From the NCBI GenBank assembly GCA_945863085.1, contig CAMBCD010000012.1:1-18468 (forward strand): 18,468 nt of DNA, given 5' to 3'. A program made the translations under genes and the position numbers. The notes below the pieces were generated by a model, which was not told the origin of the DNA, did no database searches, and saw only the letters and a list, made by a program, of their open reading frames with translations. Below are positions 1 to 6,299 of this stretch, in pieces. How positions within the stretch are numbered: position 1 is the first letter of the stretch; each line of letters begins with the position of its first letter. The DNA comes from Bordetella parapertussis (GTDB lineage Bacteria > Pseudomonadota > Gammaproteobacteria > Burkholderiales > SG8-41).

Positions 1-417
1 GTCCGGGAACTCAACTGGGGTCTCCGTCGCAAGGATTCCGGTTTGGAGTCCCGCCTTCGCGAGCTGACGATACTCGTGACCGCGCGAGAAAATGATGCGC
101 AGTATGAGTGGACTGCGCACGAACCCTATGCGCTGAATGAGGGGCTCGATCCTGCGATTATAGATGTTGTGAAATACCGGAAACCGATTTCGGAGTTGCC
201 GGAAAAGGAGGCGCTGATCATTCGCTTCGGACGGGAATTATTCCAGACCAGGAAGGTCAGCCCGGAAACATTCTCGCAGGCATTGCGTGCTTTTGGCGAA
301 AAGGGGGTTGTGCAAATGGTGGGGTTAATGGGGAATTACACCATGACCGCAGTAATTTTTCATGCCATTGGTCAGCAGCTCCGGCCGGAACAGACGCCAT
401 TGTTGCCGATCGACTAA
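1..417 (+). CDS. Carboxymuconolactone decarboxylase (CMD) family protein, 5'-truncated by the window
   Basis: The frame is open from base 1 (V-R-E-L-N-W-G-L-R-R...) and ends at TAA 415-417, so 138 C-terminal residues are visible and the true start lies upstream of the window. A TTG at 43 is inside the conserved part and is unlikely to be the start. The block RLRELTILVTARENDAQYEW followed by AHEPYAL is the typical CMD-family core, with the Y-E-W...H pattern in place of the CxxC seen in AhpD. Members of this group are small helical proteins. Some decarboxylate 4-carboxymuconolactone, but most annotated ones have no proven substrate. The gene is followed by a rho-independent terminator at 461-495, so it probably ends its transcription unit. 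The family call is firm; the exact reaction is unknown. Confidence 0.85.
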   Translation, partial: VRELNWGLRRKDSGLESRLRELTILVTARENDAQYEWTAHEPYALNEGLDPAIIDVVKYRKPISELPEKEALIIRFGRELFQTRKVSPETFSQALRAFGEKGVVQMVGLMGNYTMTAVIFHAIGQQLRPEQTPLLPID

Positions 418-460
418 GCCTGTTTATGCATTTGCGCTGACTCAGCAAATTTCATGAAAC

Positions 461-495
461 CTGTTGTCGCGGTGATCGCGGATAACAGATTTTTT
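461..495 (+). terminator. Rho-independent terminator after the CMD-family gene
   Basis: The arms CTGTTGTC (461-468) and GATAACAG (481-488) pair over 8 bp with one G-T pair. The stem continues inside as GCG/CGC past a single bulged G, closing a GTGAT loop. A T-run at 490-495 follows on the plus strand. The hairpin starts 44 nt after the stop codon. On the minus strand the T-tract is weak, so it is a poorer terminator for the converging Bug gene. Confidence 0.8.
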
Positions 496-502
496 GAGGC
501 GG

Positions 503-1465
503 TTATTTTGCAATCATGTCCGCGTTCCGGATCACTTTGCCCAGTTTTTCCACATCAGATTTCATGTGTTCGGCAAGCTGTTCTGGAGACCCTGCTACAA
601 CCTCGGAACCCAGGTTCTTGAAGCGGGTTTTTACTATTGGGCTGTTCAGAACCTTTGTGATTTCTAGAGCGAGCCGGTTGATGATCGCGGGGTTGGTTCC
701 GCGAGGTGCAAAAATTCCGGTTGTCGATGCGGAGGCATAGCCTGGCAGCCCGGCACTGGCTACTGTTGGAAGGCCCGGAACCAGTTCCGAAGGGCGCTCG
801 CTTGTCACGGCCAGTGCTCTCAGTTGGCCTGACTTGACGTATGCAGAAGAAGAGGACGCGGTTGCAAACGAAAAATGCAAATGGCCGGCGGCCAGGTCCG
901 TCATGACAGCTCCGGCGCCTTTGTAGTTGATTCGAACCATGTTTAACCCGGCCATGGACTTGAACAGCTCCGCAGCAAGGTAGCCGGAGGTTCCGCGTGC
1001 CGCAGTTCCGTAGTTGAGTTGTCCGGGTCTTGCTTTTGCGAATGCGATTAATTCCCTGACGGATTTGACAGGTAGAGAGGGGTGTACGACCAGGACGTTG
1101 GGCGAGGTAACCGCAAAGGAAATGGGGGACAAATCCTTGGTTGGATCGAAACGCATCTCCTCCCATAACAGGGGGGCAAGCCACACGGCAGGACCGTAGA
1201 GCAGCAGCGTATAACCATCTGGTTGAGACTTGACGACAACCTCTACTGGAATGACGCCGCTTGCCCGGTTATCGACGATGATCTGTTGTCCCAATTTTGA
1301 GGAAAGTTCTCCGCCAATCAGGCGCGCGGCGATATCACCGGCACCGCCCACACCACTGGTCACGATGCGCAGCGGCCTGTTTGGATAGTCCTGACCTAAA
1401 GCCGGGATTGTCCACAGGAAGACCAAAAGCACGGGCAGTCCCGTGGCAGTGATACTTCTCGACAT
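503..1465 (-). CDS. Bug/TctC-family periplasmic solute-binding protein (tripartite tricarboxylate transporter receptor)
   Basis: The product is a 320-residue extracytoplasmic receptor. Its N-terminus (MSRSITATGLPVLLVFLWTI, then PALGQ) is a Sec signal peptide, and the mature protein begins near Q-D-Y-P-N-R-P-L-R-I, the standard Bug opening. Other family marks are VDNRASGVIPVEVVVKSQPDGYT and the I-N-Y-K-G-A-G block in the binding cleft. Bug proteins capture small carboxylates or related solutes for TctAB-type permeases or for signalling. No TctA/TctB genes are nearby, so this is an orphan receptor. The frame is open for 41 codons further upstream, but that part is the tail of a Gfo/Idh fragment. 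The ATG at 1465 is preceded by GAGGA at good spacing and starts a proper signal peptide. The ligand is unknown. Confidence 0.9.
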   Translation of the reverse strand: MSRSITATGLPVLLVFLWTIPALGQDYPNRPLRIVTSGVGGAGDIAARLIGGELSSKLGQQIIVDNRASGVIPVEVVVKSQPDGYTLLLYGPAVWLAPLLWEEMRFDPTKDLSPISFAVTSPNVLVVHPSLPVKSVRELIAFAKARPGQLNYGTAARGTSGYLAAELFKSMAGLNMVRINYKGAGAVMTDLAAGHLHFSFATASSSSAYVKSGQLRALAVTSERPSELVPGLPTVASAGLPGYASASTTGIFAPRGTNPAIINRLALEITKVLNSPIVKTRFKNLGSEVVAGSPEQLAEHMKSDVEKLGKVIRNADMIAK

Positions 1466-1561
1466 GAATTTTCCTCGAGGGTTATTGCTGTTGTTTTGAT
1501 CACGTATGAATCGATGATGAAATATTAGCGGAAGTCTGATGCCAAAACTATAACTTTCTGA

Positions 1562-1824
1562 TGACGGCCGGCCGTGAATCATCTGCACCTTGGCGCGCAG
1601 ATAACACTCCTTGTAACGGCGGCTGTAACCGACGCGCAGATCGCCGCCGGTGGCTTTCAGCGTGGCGAGAATGTCTTCGGCGTCATTAGCACCAGCGTGA
1701 TCGGCATTTCCACCAGTACCGTGCCGAGCTCGATCGCACGTTTGATAGGCGCTGCATGTTCGCCTTCGGGCGTGGAGACAAACATCGCGGTGACTTCCGG
1801 GCGTTCGATGATTTCGAAATTATT
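1562..1824 (-). pseudogene. Internal fragment of a Gfo/Idh/MocA oxidoreductase gene, frameshifted
   Basis: Read on the minus strand this stretch encodes NFEIIERPEVTAMFVSTPEGEHAAPIKRAIELG, and after a frame change ANDAEDILATLKATGG and GYSRRYKECYLRAKVQMIHGR. It is collinear with the complete Gfo/Idh/MocA gene at 3108-4190 (bases about 3765-4020). Similarity is high but not exact, so it comes from a paralogue rather than a recent copy. A 1-nt deletion near 1686-1710, compared with the intact gene, breaks the frame. The EKP catalytic motif is altered (V-E-M-P). The Rossmann start and the C-terminal domain are missing. About 85 codons remain. Its last codons run in frame into the leader of the Bug gene. 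Confidence 0.8.
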
Positions 1825-1828
1825 GGCC

Positions 1829-2017
1829 GATGCGCAGGATGCCGACCAGGTCCTGCTCGGTCATCTGATGCTGGCGGCAGGTAAAGTGGCGCGGCAGTTG
1901 GGCGTGGGGGACGCTTTCCGGCTGGTGGTCAATAACGGCGCCGATGCCGGGCAGACTGTGTTCCATCTGCACCTGCACATCCTGGCCGGGCGACCGCTGC
2001 ACTGGCCTCCCGGCTAG
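1829..2017 (+). pseudogene. 3' half of a histidine-triad (HIT/HinT-type) protein gene
   Basis: The translation DAQDADQVLLGHLMLAAGKVARQLG, then FRLVVNNGADAGQTVFHLHLHILAGRP, matches the C-terminal half of bacterial HinT, a purine-nucleoside phosphoramidase. It contains the histidine triad (HLHLH) and the usual ending G-R-P-L-x-W-P-P-G. The N-terminal half is missing: the sequence changes at about 1825 into the antisense of the Gfo/Idh/MocA fragment. Although the frame stays open upstream to 1574, that part is antisense of another gene and not hinT. The catalytic core is intact, but nucleotide-binding N-terminal elements are absent, so this is probably a remnant. The HIT assignment is confident; non-function is inferred. 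Confidence 0.72.
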
Positions 2018-2037
2018 AAGCTGTTACAGAGCGACAG

Positions 2038-2066
2038 AACGCCTGCTTTTTCCGTCTTGGCGTTTT
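2038..2066 (+). terminator. Possible weak terminator after the hinT remnant
   Basis: AACGCC (2038-2043) and GGCGTT (2059-2064) form a 6-bp stem with a 15-nt loop, followed by a short T-run (TTTT then CT). The loop is long and the tail short, so this is a weak call. It may be a relic of the original hinT terminator. Confidence 0.35.
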
Positions 2067-2109
2067 CTCTGTTCGGCGTGCAGCGGTCCGCAGGGTGCGG
2101 CTGTCGAGG

Positions 2110-3081
2110 TTAGTCCGCCCTGAGGCCCATTTCCTGCACGATCGGGCGCTGTCTTTCGATTTGCGCGGAGACATAGCGCCCAAGTTCCTCCGGCGAGCTG
2201 TGCACCGGATCGACGCCCAGGGCAACGAGCTTTTGCGCCACCTCGGTCGATTGCACCGTCTTCACCACGGCCTTGTGCAGATGCGCAACTACGGGCTGCG
2301 GCAGCTTCGCCGGACCCATAAGCCCGAACCAGCTCCCGGACTCGTAACCGGGAAGGCCGGACTCCGCAGCGGTGGGCACGTCGGGAAGCGCTGCAGAGCG
2401 GGATTTTCCGCCGACTGCAATCGCCCTCAGCCTGCCGGCCTTGACGAGACTGACCATCCCCGGCATTGGCCCGAAATTGATGTGTGCTTCGCCTGCCGCG
2501 GTGGCCGCGAGAGCGGGACCGCCGCCCTTGTAGGGTATGTGCACCGTGATGTCGCGTATGCCGGCGAGTTGCACGAACATCGCGACCGCGATATGGCTGT
2601 TCGACCCTGTGCCTGCCGAGGAGTAATTCAGGGCGCGAGGCTTGGATTTGGCGAACGCAACGATGTCATTCAAGGACTTGACCGGCATCGAGGGGTTGGC
2701 CACCAGCAGGTTCTGGGCGATGGCAAACAGCGACACTGGCGTGAAATCCTTGACAGGATCGTACGGAATCTTGCGGTATATCAGCGGTGCAAATGTGTGT
2801 GACGCACTCGATGCTGCGAGAAGCGTGTAGCCGTCACGATTTGCTTTGGCTGCGATTTCTGCTCCAATCATGCCGCCCGCACCGCCGCGATTGTCGATGA
2901 CCACCTGCTGGCCGAGAATTTCAGTGAGTTTGTTGGCGATGATCCGGCCAATCGTGTCATTAGCACCTCCAGGCGGATTGGGCGAGATCATCCGGACGGG
3001 TCGGGTCGGGTAGTTCTGCGCATATGAAGGAACCGCCGCGATCAAGGCGCACAACAGCAGCAACAATTCAATCCGTTTCAT
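2110..3081 (-). CDS. Bug/TctC-family periplasmic solute-binding protein
   Basis: The 323-residue product has a clear signal peptide (MKRIELLLLLCALIAAVPSYAQ) followed by NYPTRPVRMISPNPPGGAND. Family motifs are VIDNRGGAGGMIGAEIAAKA, DGYTLL and IPYKGGGPA. Its length is normal. The ATG at 3081 has an AGGGGGA ribosome-binding site at suitable spacing. It is the last gene of the 8217-2110 operon and starts 26 nt after the Gfo/Idh/MocA gene, so it probably supplies the periplasmic receptor for the compound the operon degrades. No membrane subunits are encoded nearby. Compared with the pair at 13184 and 16953 it is a more distant Bug member, so a different ligand is likely. Confidence 0.92.
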   Translation of the reverse strand: MKRIELLLLLCALIAAVPSYAQNYPTRPVRMISPNPPGGANDTIGRIIANKLTEILGQQVVIDNRGGAGGMIGAEIAAKANRDGYTLLAASSASHTFAPLIYRKIPYDPVKDFTPVSLFAIAQNLLVANPSMPVKSLNDIVAFAKSKPRALNYSSAGTGSNSHIAVAMFVQLAGIRDITVHIPYKGGGPALAATAAGEAHINFGPMPGMVSLVKAGRLRAIAVGGKSRSAALPDVPTAAESGLPGYESGSWFGLMGPAKLPQPVVAHLHKAVVKTVQSTEVAQKLVALGVDPVHSSPEELGRYVSAQIERQRPIVQEMGLRAD

Positions 3082-3107
3082 GTATTTCCCCCTTTAGGTG
3101 ATTGTGG

Positions 3108-4190
3108 TCAGATTTCAAGCGGGAGCCGCACCGCCTGTCCGGTACTGGCAGAACGTTCGATGGCAATGGTCGTTTCGAGATTGATGATCGCCTGCTCTGG
3201 TGTTGTGTGCACTGTGGGATTGCCGGTGACCAGGTGATCGAGCCAGGCGCGGGTTTCGTTACCGAGCGGCCCCCAGAAATCGCCGACCGCCCAGTCTCCT
3301 GGTGTGGTGCTGCCGAGAAAAGCCATGTTGATCTGGTGATCGGGCACGTAGGCATGGGGGATGCCCTTGTCCGAATACAGCAGGTGATCCATGTGGTCGT
3401 CATCGATAATCATGATGCCTTCCGAGCCCAGCAGTTCGACACGGTCTGATTGACCCAGCGTCGGGTATTTTGCCGGCAGCGCATAACTGACACCGAGATT
3501 GATCACGGCGCCATCGGCGAAGGTAACGATGGCCCAGGTCACGTCATGCGCGCCATACCCCGCTTCCCTGAAGATGCCATGCTGACCACGGGCGACGATT
3601 TCGACTGGCGGGTTGCCTTCGAGAAACCAGCACATCAGGTCCACGTAATAGGTCAACACGTCCAGCACCGGTGTGGCGTGCGGATCGCGCTTGAGGATGG
3701 CAAACGCCTGCGCCCGCGAGTTGTAAACCCGGGCATGGCCGCCGATGACGCGCCCCAACCGCCCCTGGATCATCTGTTCTTTGGCGCGCAGGTAACATTC
3801 CTTGTAGCGGCGGCTGTAACCGATGCGCAGATTGCCGTTGGTGGTTTTCAGCGTGGCAAGGATATCCTCGGCGTCAGCCCGCGACAGCGCCAGGGGTTTT
3901 TCCACCAGCACTGGCTTGCCGAGTTCCAGGGCGCGCTTCACCGGCGCTGCGTGTTCGCCTTCGGGCGTGGAAACGATGACGGCGGTCACTTCCGGACGTT
4001 CAATGACTTCGAAATTGTCGCCTGAACTGAAATCCGCGTTCGTCTTTTCGGCCAGAGCACGCGCAAAAGCGGGGTCACGGTCGGAAACCGCAAGAAAATC
4101 AACAGAGGGGTGCTTCGCCGCAAGGCGTGCGCGGAGAGTGCCAATGCGTCCGGCACCGATGACAGCTATACCCAGATTCCTGCGGGCCAA
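3108..4190 (-). CDS. Gfo/Idh/MocA-family NAD(P)-dependent oxidoreductase
   Basis: The 360-residue product opens with the Rossmann motif GIAVIGAGRIG and has the family catalytic motif VEKPLALS, plus STPEGEHAAP and GYSRRYKECYLRAKEQM at the domain junction. Family members oxidise or reduce sugars, inositols and related polyols. The start is TTG at 4190. An in-frame TAG lies only five codons upstream, an AGGGAG ribosome-binding site precedes it, and no earlier start is possible. It lies 47 nt after the CMD-family gene and 26 nt before the Bug gene in one operon. It is only distantly related to the other Gfo/Idh/MocA protein of the operon. A decayed relative of this gene lies at 1562-1824. The substrate is unknown. 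Confidence 0.92.
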   Translation of the reverse strand: MARRNLGIAVIGAGRIGTLRARLAAKHPSVDFLAVSDRDPAFARALAEKTNADFSSGDNFEVIERPEVTAVIVSTPEGEHAAPVKRALELGKPVLVEKPLALSRADAEDILATLKTTNGNLRIGYSRRYKECYLRAKEQMIQGRLGRVIGGHARVYNSRAQAFAILKRDPHATPVLDVLTYYVDLMCWFLEGNPPVEIVARGQHGIFREAGYGAHDVTWAIVTFADGAVINLGVSYALPAKYPTLGQSDRVELLGSEGIMIIDDDHMDHLLYSDKGIPHAYVPDHQINMAFLGSTTPGDWAVGDFWGPLGNETRAWLDHLVTGNPTVHTTPEQAIINLETTIAIERSASTGQAVRLPLEI

Positions 4191-4237
4191 GATTGTTTCT
4201 CCCTAAAGAATTTTCACGGAGTGAAGGACTGGCCGGG

Positions 4238-4654
4238 CTATGTCGCCTGGTTTGTCGTTTCGGCTTTCATTTCCTCGATCGCTTCAAGCATGCAGGTTAC
4301 GCCATAAGTCAGGACTTTTGCGCCGCAGGGATTGACGCAAACCATCAGTGCCTCGGCTATCTCTTCCGGAGCCAGGCCGAGTTTCAGGCCTTTCTTGATA
4401 TGCTGCTTGAGATGGGGTTGGTTGTGGGGATTGGACATTTCGACAGCCAGCGCGATGATGTGGAAAAGCTCATGCATCTTCTCGTCGTACTTGCGGGGCT
4501 TGGCACGGATTACTTCGTCGAGTTCGAGCAGAACTTTTACATAGTCCGGAAATATTTCCGTGATGTAAGCATGGGCGGGATAGCGCTTGCCGCGTCTCCT
4601 GGCCATCTGGTCTGCAAGGCTTTCCGCGGCGGGCTTGGCGTGGCTGTCCGACAT
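4238..4654 (-). CDS. Carboxymuconolactone decarboxylase (AhpD-like) family protein
   Basis: The 138-residue product has the CMD-type helical core: ELDEVIRAKPRKYDEKMHELFHIIALAVEM, then KKGLKLGLAPEEIAEALMVC, then NPCGAKVLTYG. The start is ATG 4654 with GGAG eight bases upstream. The frame is open much further upstream, but that part is antisense of nothing recognisable and overlaps the preceding dehydrogenase gene. Two cysteines near the end are arranged C-x3-C, not the CxxC of AhpD, so a thiol-redox role is uncertain. It sits 104 nt after the hydroxyacid dehydrogenase gene and 47 nt before the second Gfo/Idh/MocA gene. The family call is firm; the reaction is not known. Confidence 0.85.
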   Translation of the reverse strand: MSDSHAKPAAESLADQMARRRGKRYPAHAYITEIFPDYVKVLLELDEVIRAKPRKYDEKMHELFHIIALAVEMSNPHNQPHLKQHIKKGLKLGLAPEEIAEALMVCVNPCGAKVLTYGVTCMLEAIEEMKAETTNQAT

Positions 4655-4699
4655 TTCTGATTCTCCGGGAAGGGGCGCCGTTGTTCCGGTGACTTTTTT

Positions 4700-4729
4700 A
4701 ACATACCGAATATCCTGCAGCGTTGGCAA
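4700..4729 (-). promoter_or_regulatory. Possible internal sigma-70 promoter upstream of the CMD-family gene
   Basis: On the minus strand TTGCCA (4729-4724) and TATGTT (4705-4700) are separated by 18 nt, giving 5/6 and 4/6 matches to the consensus. It lies in the 104-nt gap before the CMD gene and could boost the last three genes of the operon. The evidence is a motif match only. Confidence 0.35.
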
Positions 4730-4758
4730 GAAGTCCGGGCGGTGGTGGTGCTTCTGTT

Positions 4759-5736
4759 TCAGTAGACGCGGTGGGCGACCGGGCCGCCGTTCAGCACATG
4801 CTGGACGTTTTCCCAGGAGACCTTGAACAGGAAGGCCGCCGACTGGCGGGTGACGCCGGCGACATGCGGCGTCAGCAGCAGGCGCGAGGCGGCCTCGCCC
4901 TGCAGTTGCAGCAGCGGATTGTCCGCAGGGGCAGGTTCGATGCTGTAAACATCCACCGCGGCGCCGGCAATACGTTTGTCGGTCAGGGCCTGTGCCAGCG
5001 CGGCCTCGTCGACCACGCCGCCGCGTGCGCCATTGATCAGCACGGCTTCGGGTTTCATCAGCGCCAGCTGTCTGGTGCCGACCAGATTGGTGGTGGCGGG
5101 CATCAGCGGCACATGCAGCGTGACCACATCGGACGTTTTCAGCAGTTCGTCCAGCGGCATGCCGCGCGCGTTCATTGCATCGGCTTTCGATTTGTCCTTC
5201 AGCACCGGATCGAAATAGACGATGTTGCAACCGATACGATGGAAGGCCTGTGCGACGGCAATGCCGATCACGCCCATGCCGACCACGCCGACCGTGGCGC
5301 CGTCGATGCCGGCGAGGTTGTCGGCCATCATGCGGTTGCGGAAGGCGACATAATTGCCTTTCTTGATTTCGGCATCGGCCCAGGCAAACCGCCGCAACAG
5401 CACCGAGGCACAGGCCGTCGTGTATTCGGCCAGCGCGGTATTACTGCCGCCGGGTACGTTGGCCACCGGAATGCCCATTTTTTTCAGTGCGGCTTCGTCG
5501 AGCCGGTCGACGCCGGCACCGGTGATCTGCACCACCTTGAGCGTTGTTCCTTCAAATAATGCAGCGGGCAGTTTGGGGCCGACCGCGGGCATGACGACCG
5601 CGCTGGCCTCCTTCATCAATGCAGGAAGATCGGCGTCATCAGGCTTTCTGTAAGCGATATTGATGTTTTTCGGCGGGGTGACACCGACACGGGTGAAGTC
5701 GGCTTCGGGGCGCAGGCAGAGGACGTCTAGGGGCAT
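4759..5736 (-). CDS. D-2-hydroxyacid dehydrogenase family protein (NAD-dependent)
   Basis: The 325-residue product has the full D-isomer-specific 2-hydroxyacid dehydrogenase signature. The NAD-binding fold is GVVGMGVIG (150-158) with an acidic residue D176 at the end of the second strand, favouring NAD over NADP. The catalytic triad is R238 (NGARGG), E267 (YSIEP) and H291 (TPHVAG). Members reduce 2-keto acids or oxidise D-2-hydroxy acids such as 3-phosphoglycerate and glycerate. The start is ATG 5736. The frame is open 28 codons further, but those codons lie in an intergenic inverted repeat and are not conserved-looking. No clear ribosome-binding site is visible before this ATG. It lies between the cupin gene and a CMD-family gene in the catabolic operon. 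The substrate is unassigned. Confidence 0.88.
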   Translation of the reverse strand: MPLDVLCLRPEADFTRVGVTPPKNINIAYRKPDDADLPALMKEASAVVMPAVGPKLPAALFEGTTLKVVQITGAGVDRLDEAALKKMGIPVANVPGGSNTALAEYTTACASVLLRRFAWADAEIKKGNYVAFRNRMMADNLAGIDGATVGVVGMGVIGIAVAQAFHRIGCNIVYFDPVLKDKSKADAMNARGMPLDELLKTSDVVTLHVPLMPATTNLVGTRQLALMKPEAVLINGARGGVVDEAALAQALTDKRIAGAAVDVYSIEPAPADNPLLQLQGEAASRLLLTPHVAGVTRQSAAFLFKVSWENVQHVLNGGPVAHRVY

Positions 5737-5745
5737 GGTTTTGAT

Positions 5746-5834
5746 GACTGGTAATTGGCGATTGGTAACTGGGGATTGGTGATGCGTAATGGGTGATGGG
5801 TGGGGGTACCCATTTACCAATTACCAGTCACCAA
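5746..5834. repeat. Intergenic inverted-repeat element with GGTAATTGG/GGTGATGGG units
   Basis: The arm GACTGGTAATTGG (5746-5758) is exactly repeated in inverse at 5817-5829. Between them lie further degenerate units such as GATTGGTAACTGG and GGTGATGGG, ending at GGGTACCC. The element fills nearly all of the gap between the cupin and hydroxyacid dehydrogenase genes. Similar TGGTAATTGG-type repeats occur between genes in many bacteria. No coding is visible in it. Confidence 0.7.
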
Positions 5835-6203
5835 TTACCGTTCCTGGGTTTGTTTCGAGATATCGGCCACCGGAAAAAAACACAGCAGTACCAGCGGCTC
5901 GGCTCCGGTGTTGCGGGTGGCGTGTTTTTCGCCTGAAGGAATCAGGATGGTGTCGCCGGCCTTCAGCGGATGGTTGCCGCTATCAGCTTCGGTGCAGCCT
6001 TCACCTGACATTACAAAAATACACTCCTCGAAGCCCTGATGGAAATGCCGGCTGCGGGGGCTGTCGCCGGGTTTGACCGGCGGGATTTCCACCAGGCGCA
6101 GCGTGACCGCCTGAGCGCCTTTTTCACCGGAAACGATTTCCAGTGATTTGCGGCCGGGCAGCCCCATGCTTTTTGCCTGGGCTTGTGTAAGAACTTTTGC
6201 CAT
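5835..6203 (-). CDS. Cupin-domain protein
   Basis: The 122-residue product is a single-domain cupin. Motif 1 appears as PRSRHFHQGFEECIFVMSGEG, with H-x-H and a following E as likely metal ligands. Motif 2 appears as LKAGDTILIPSGEKHATRN, with the final H as the last ligand. Small cupins of this kind act as isomerases, dioxygenases or binding modules in sugar and acid catabolism. ATG 6203 is chosen because AGGAG lies ten bases upstream; a TTG at 6224 would put that site inside the coding region. It is preceded by a perfect 13-bp palindrome that ends at the ribosome-binding site. It belongs to the seven-gene operon. Confidence 0.85.
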   Translation of the reverse strand: MAKVLTQAQAKSMGLPGRKSLEIVSGEKGAQAVTLRLVEIPPVKPGDSPRSRHFHQGFEECIFVMSGEGCTEADSGNHPLKAGDTILIPSGEKHATRNTGAEPLVLLCFFPVADISKQTQER

Positions 6204-6218
6204 GGATTGCAAACTCCT

Positions 6219-6246
6219 GATCAATTGCGCCTTGGCGCAATTGATC
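6219..6246. promoter_or_regulatory. Perfect 13-bp palindrome immediately upstream of the cupin ribosome-binding site
   Basis: GATCAATTGCGCC (6219-6231), a TT spacer, and GGCGCAATTGATC (6234-6246) form a perfect inverted repeat. On the minus-strand mRNA the hairpin ends right where AGGAG of the cupin gene begins. There is no T-run, so it is not a standard terminator. It could be an operator, an mRNA processing or stability stem, or a translation control element. Confidence 0.55.
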
Positions 6247-6255
6247 TCTGGTCAG

Positions 6256-6290
6256 CCCCTCTCCTCTTAGGGGAGAGGCCGGGTGAGGGG
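6256..6290. repeat. REP-like palindrome (CCTCTCC...GGAGAGG)
   Basis: CCTCTCCTC (6258-6266) pairs with GGGGAGAGG (6270-6278) around a 3-nt TTA loop, and a GGGTGAGGGG tail follows. CCCTCTCC/GGAGAGGG palindromes with CCGGGTGAGGGG tails are common extragenic repeats in Proteobacteria. It lies just after the creatininase-family gene. Confidence 0.6.
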
Positions 6291-6299
6291 TGCGATTTC

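Noticed and set aside
461..495. Using the 461-495 hairpin as the minus-strand terminator of the Bug gene
   Set aside because: On the minus strand no long T-run follows the stem. The T-run is on the plus side, so it fits the CMD-family gene better.
503..1588. Extending the first Bug gene by 41 residues to 1588
   Set aside because: Those residues (such as the block after QMIHGR) continue the Gfo/Idh fragment. A signal peptide with a ribosome-binding site starts at 1465.
1574..2017. A single 147-codon plus-strand gene
   Set aside because: Its first half is the antisense of a Gfo/Idh/MocA fragment and only the second half is HIT protein. The open frame is a chance fusion.
4238..5230. A 330-codon minus-strand gene covering the CMD-family protein and beyond
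   Set aside because: Upstream of 4654 it overlaps the well-supported hydroxyacid dehydrogenase in another frame and reads as low-complexity Arg/Ala-rich shadow sequence. The ATG at 4654 has a ribosome-binding site.
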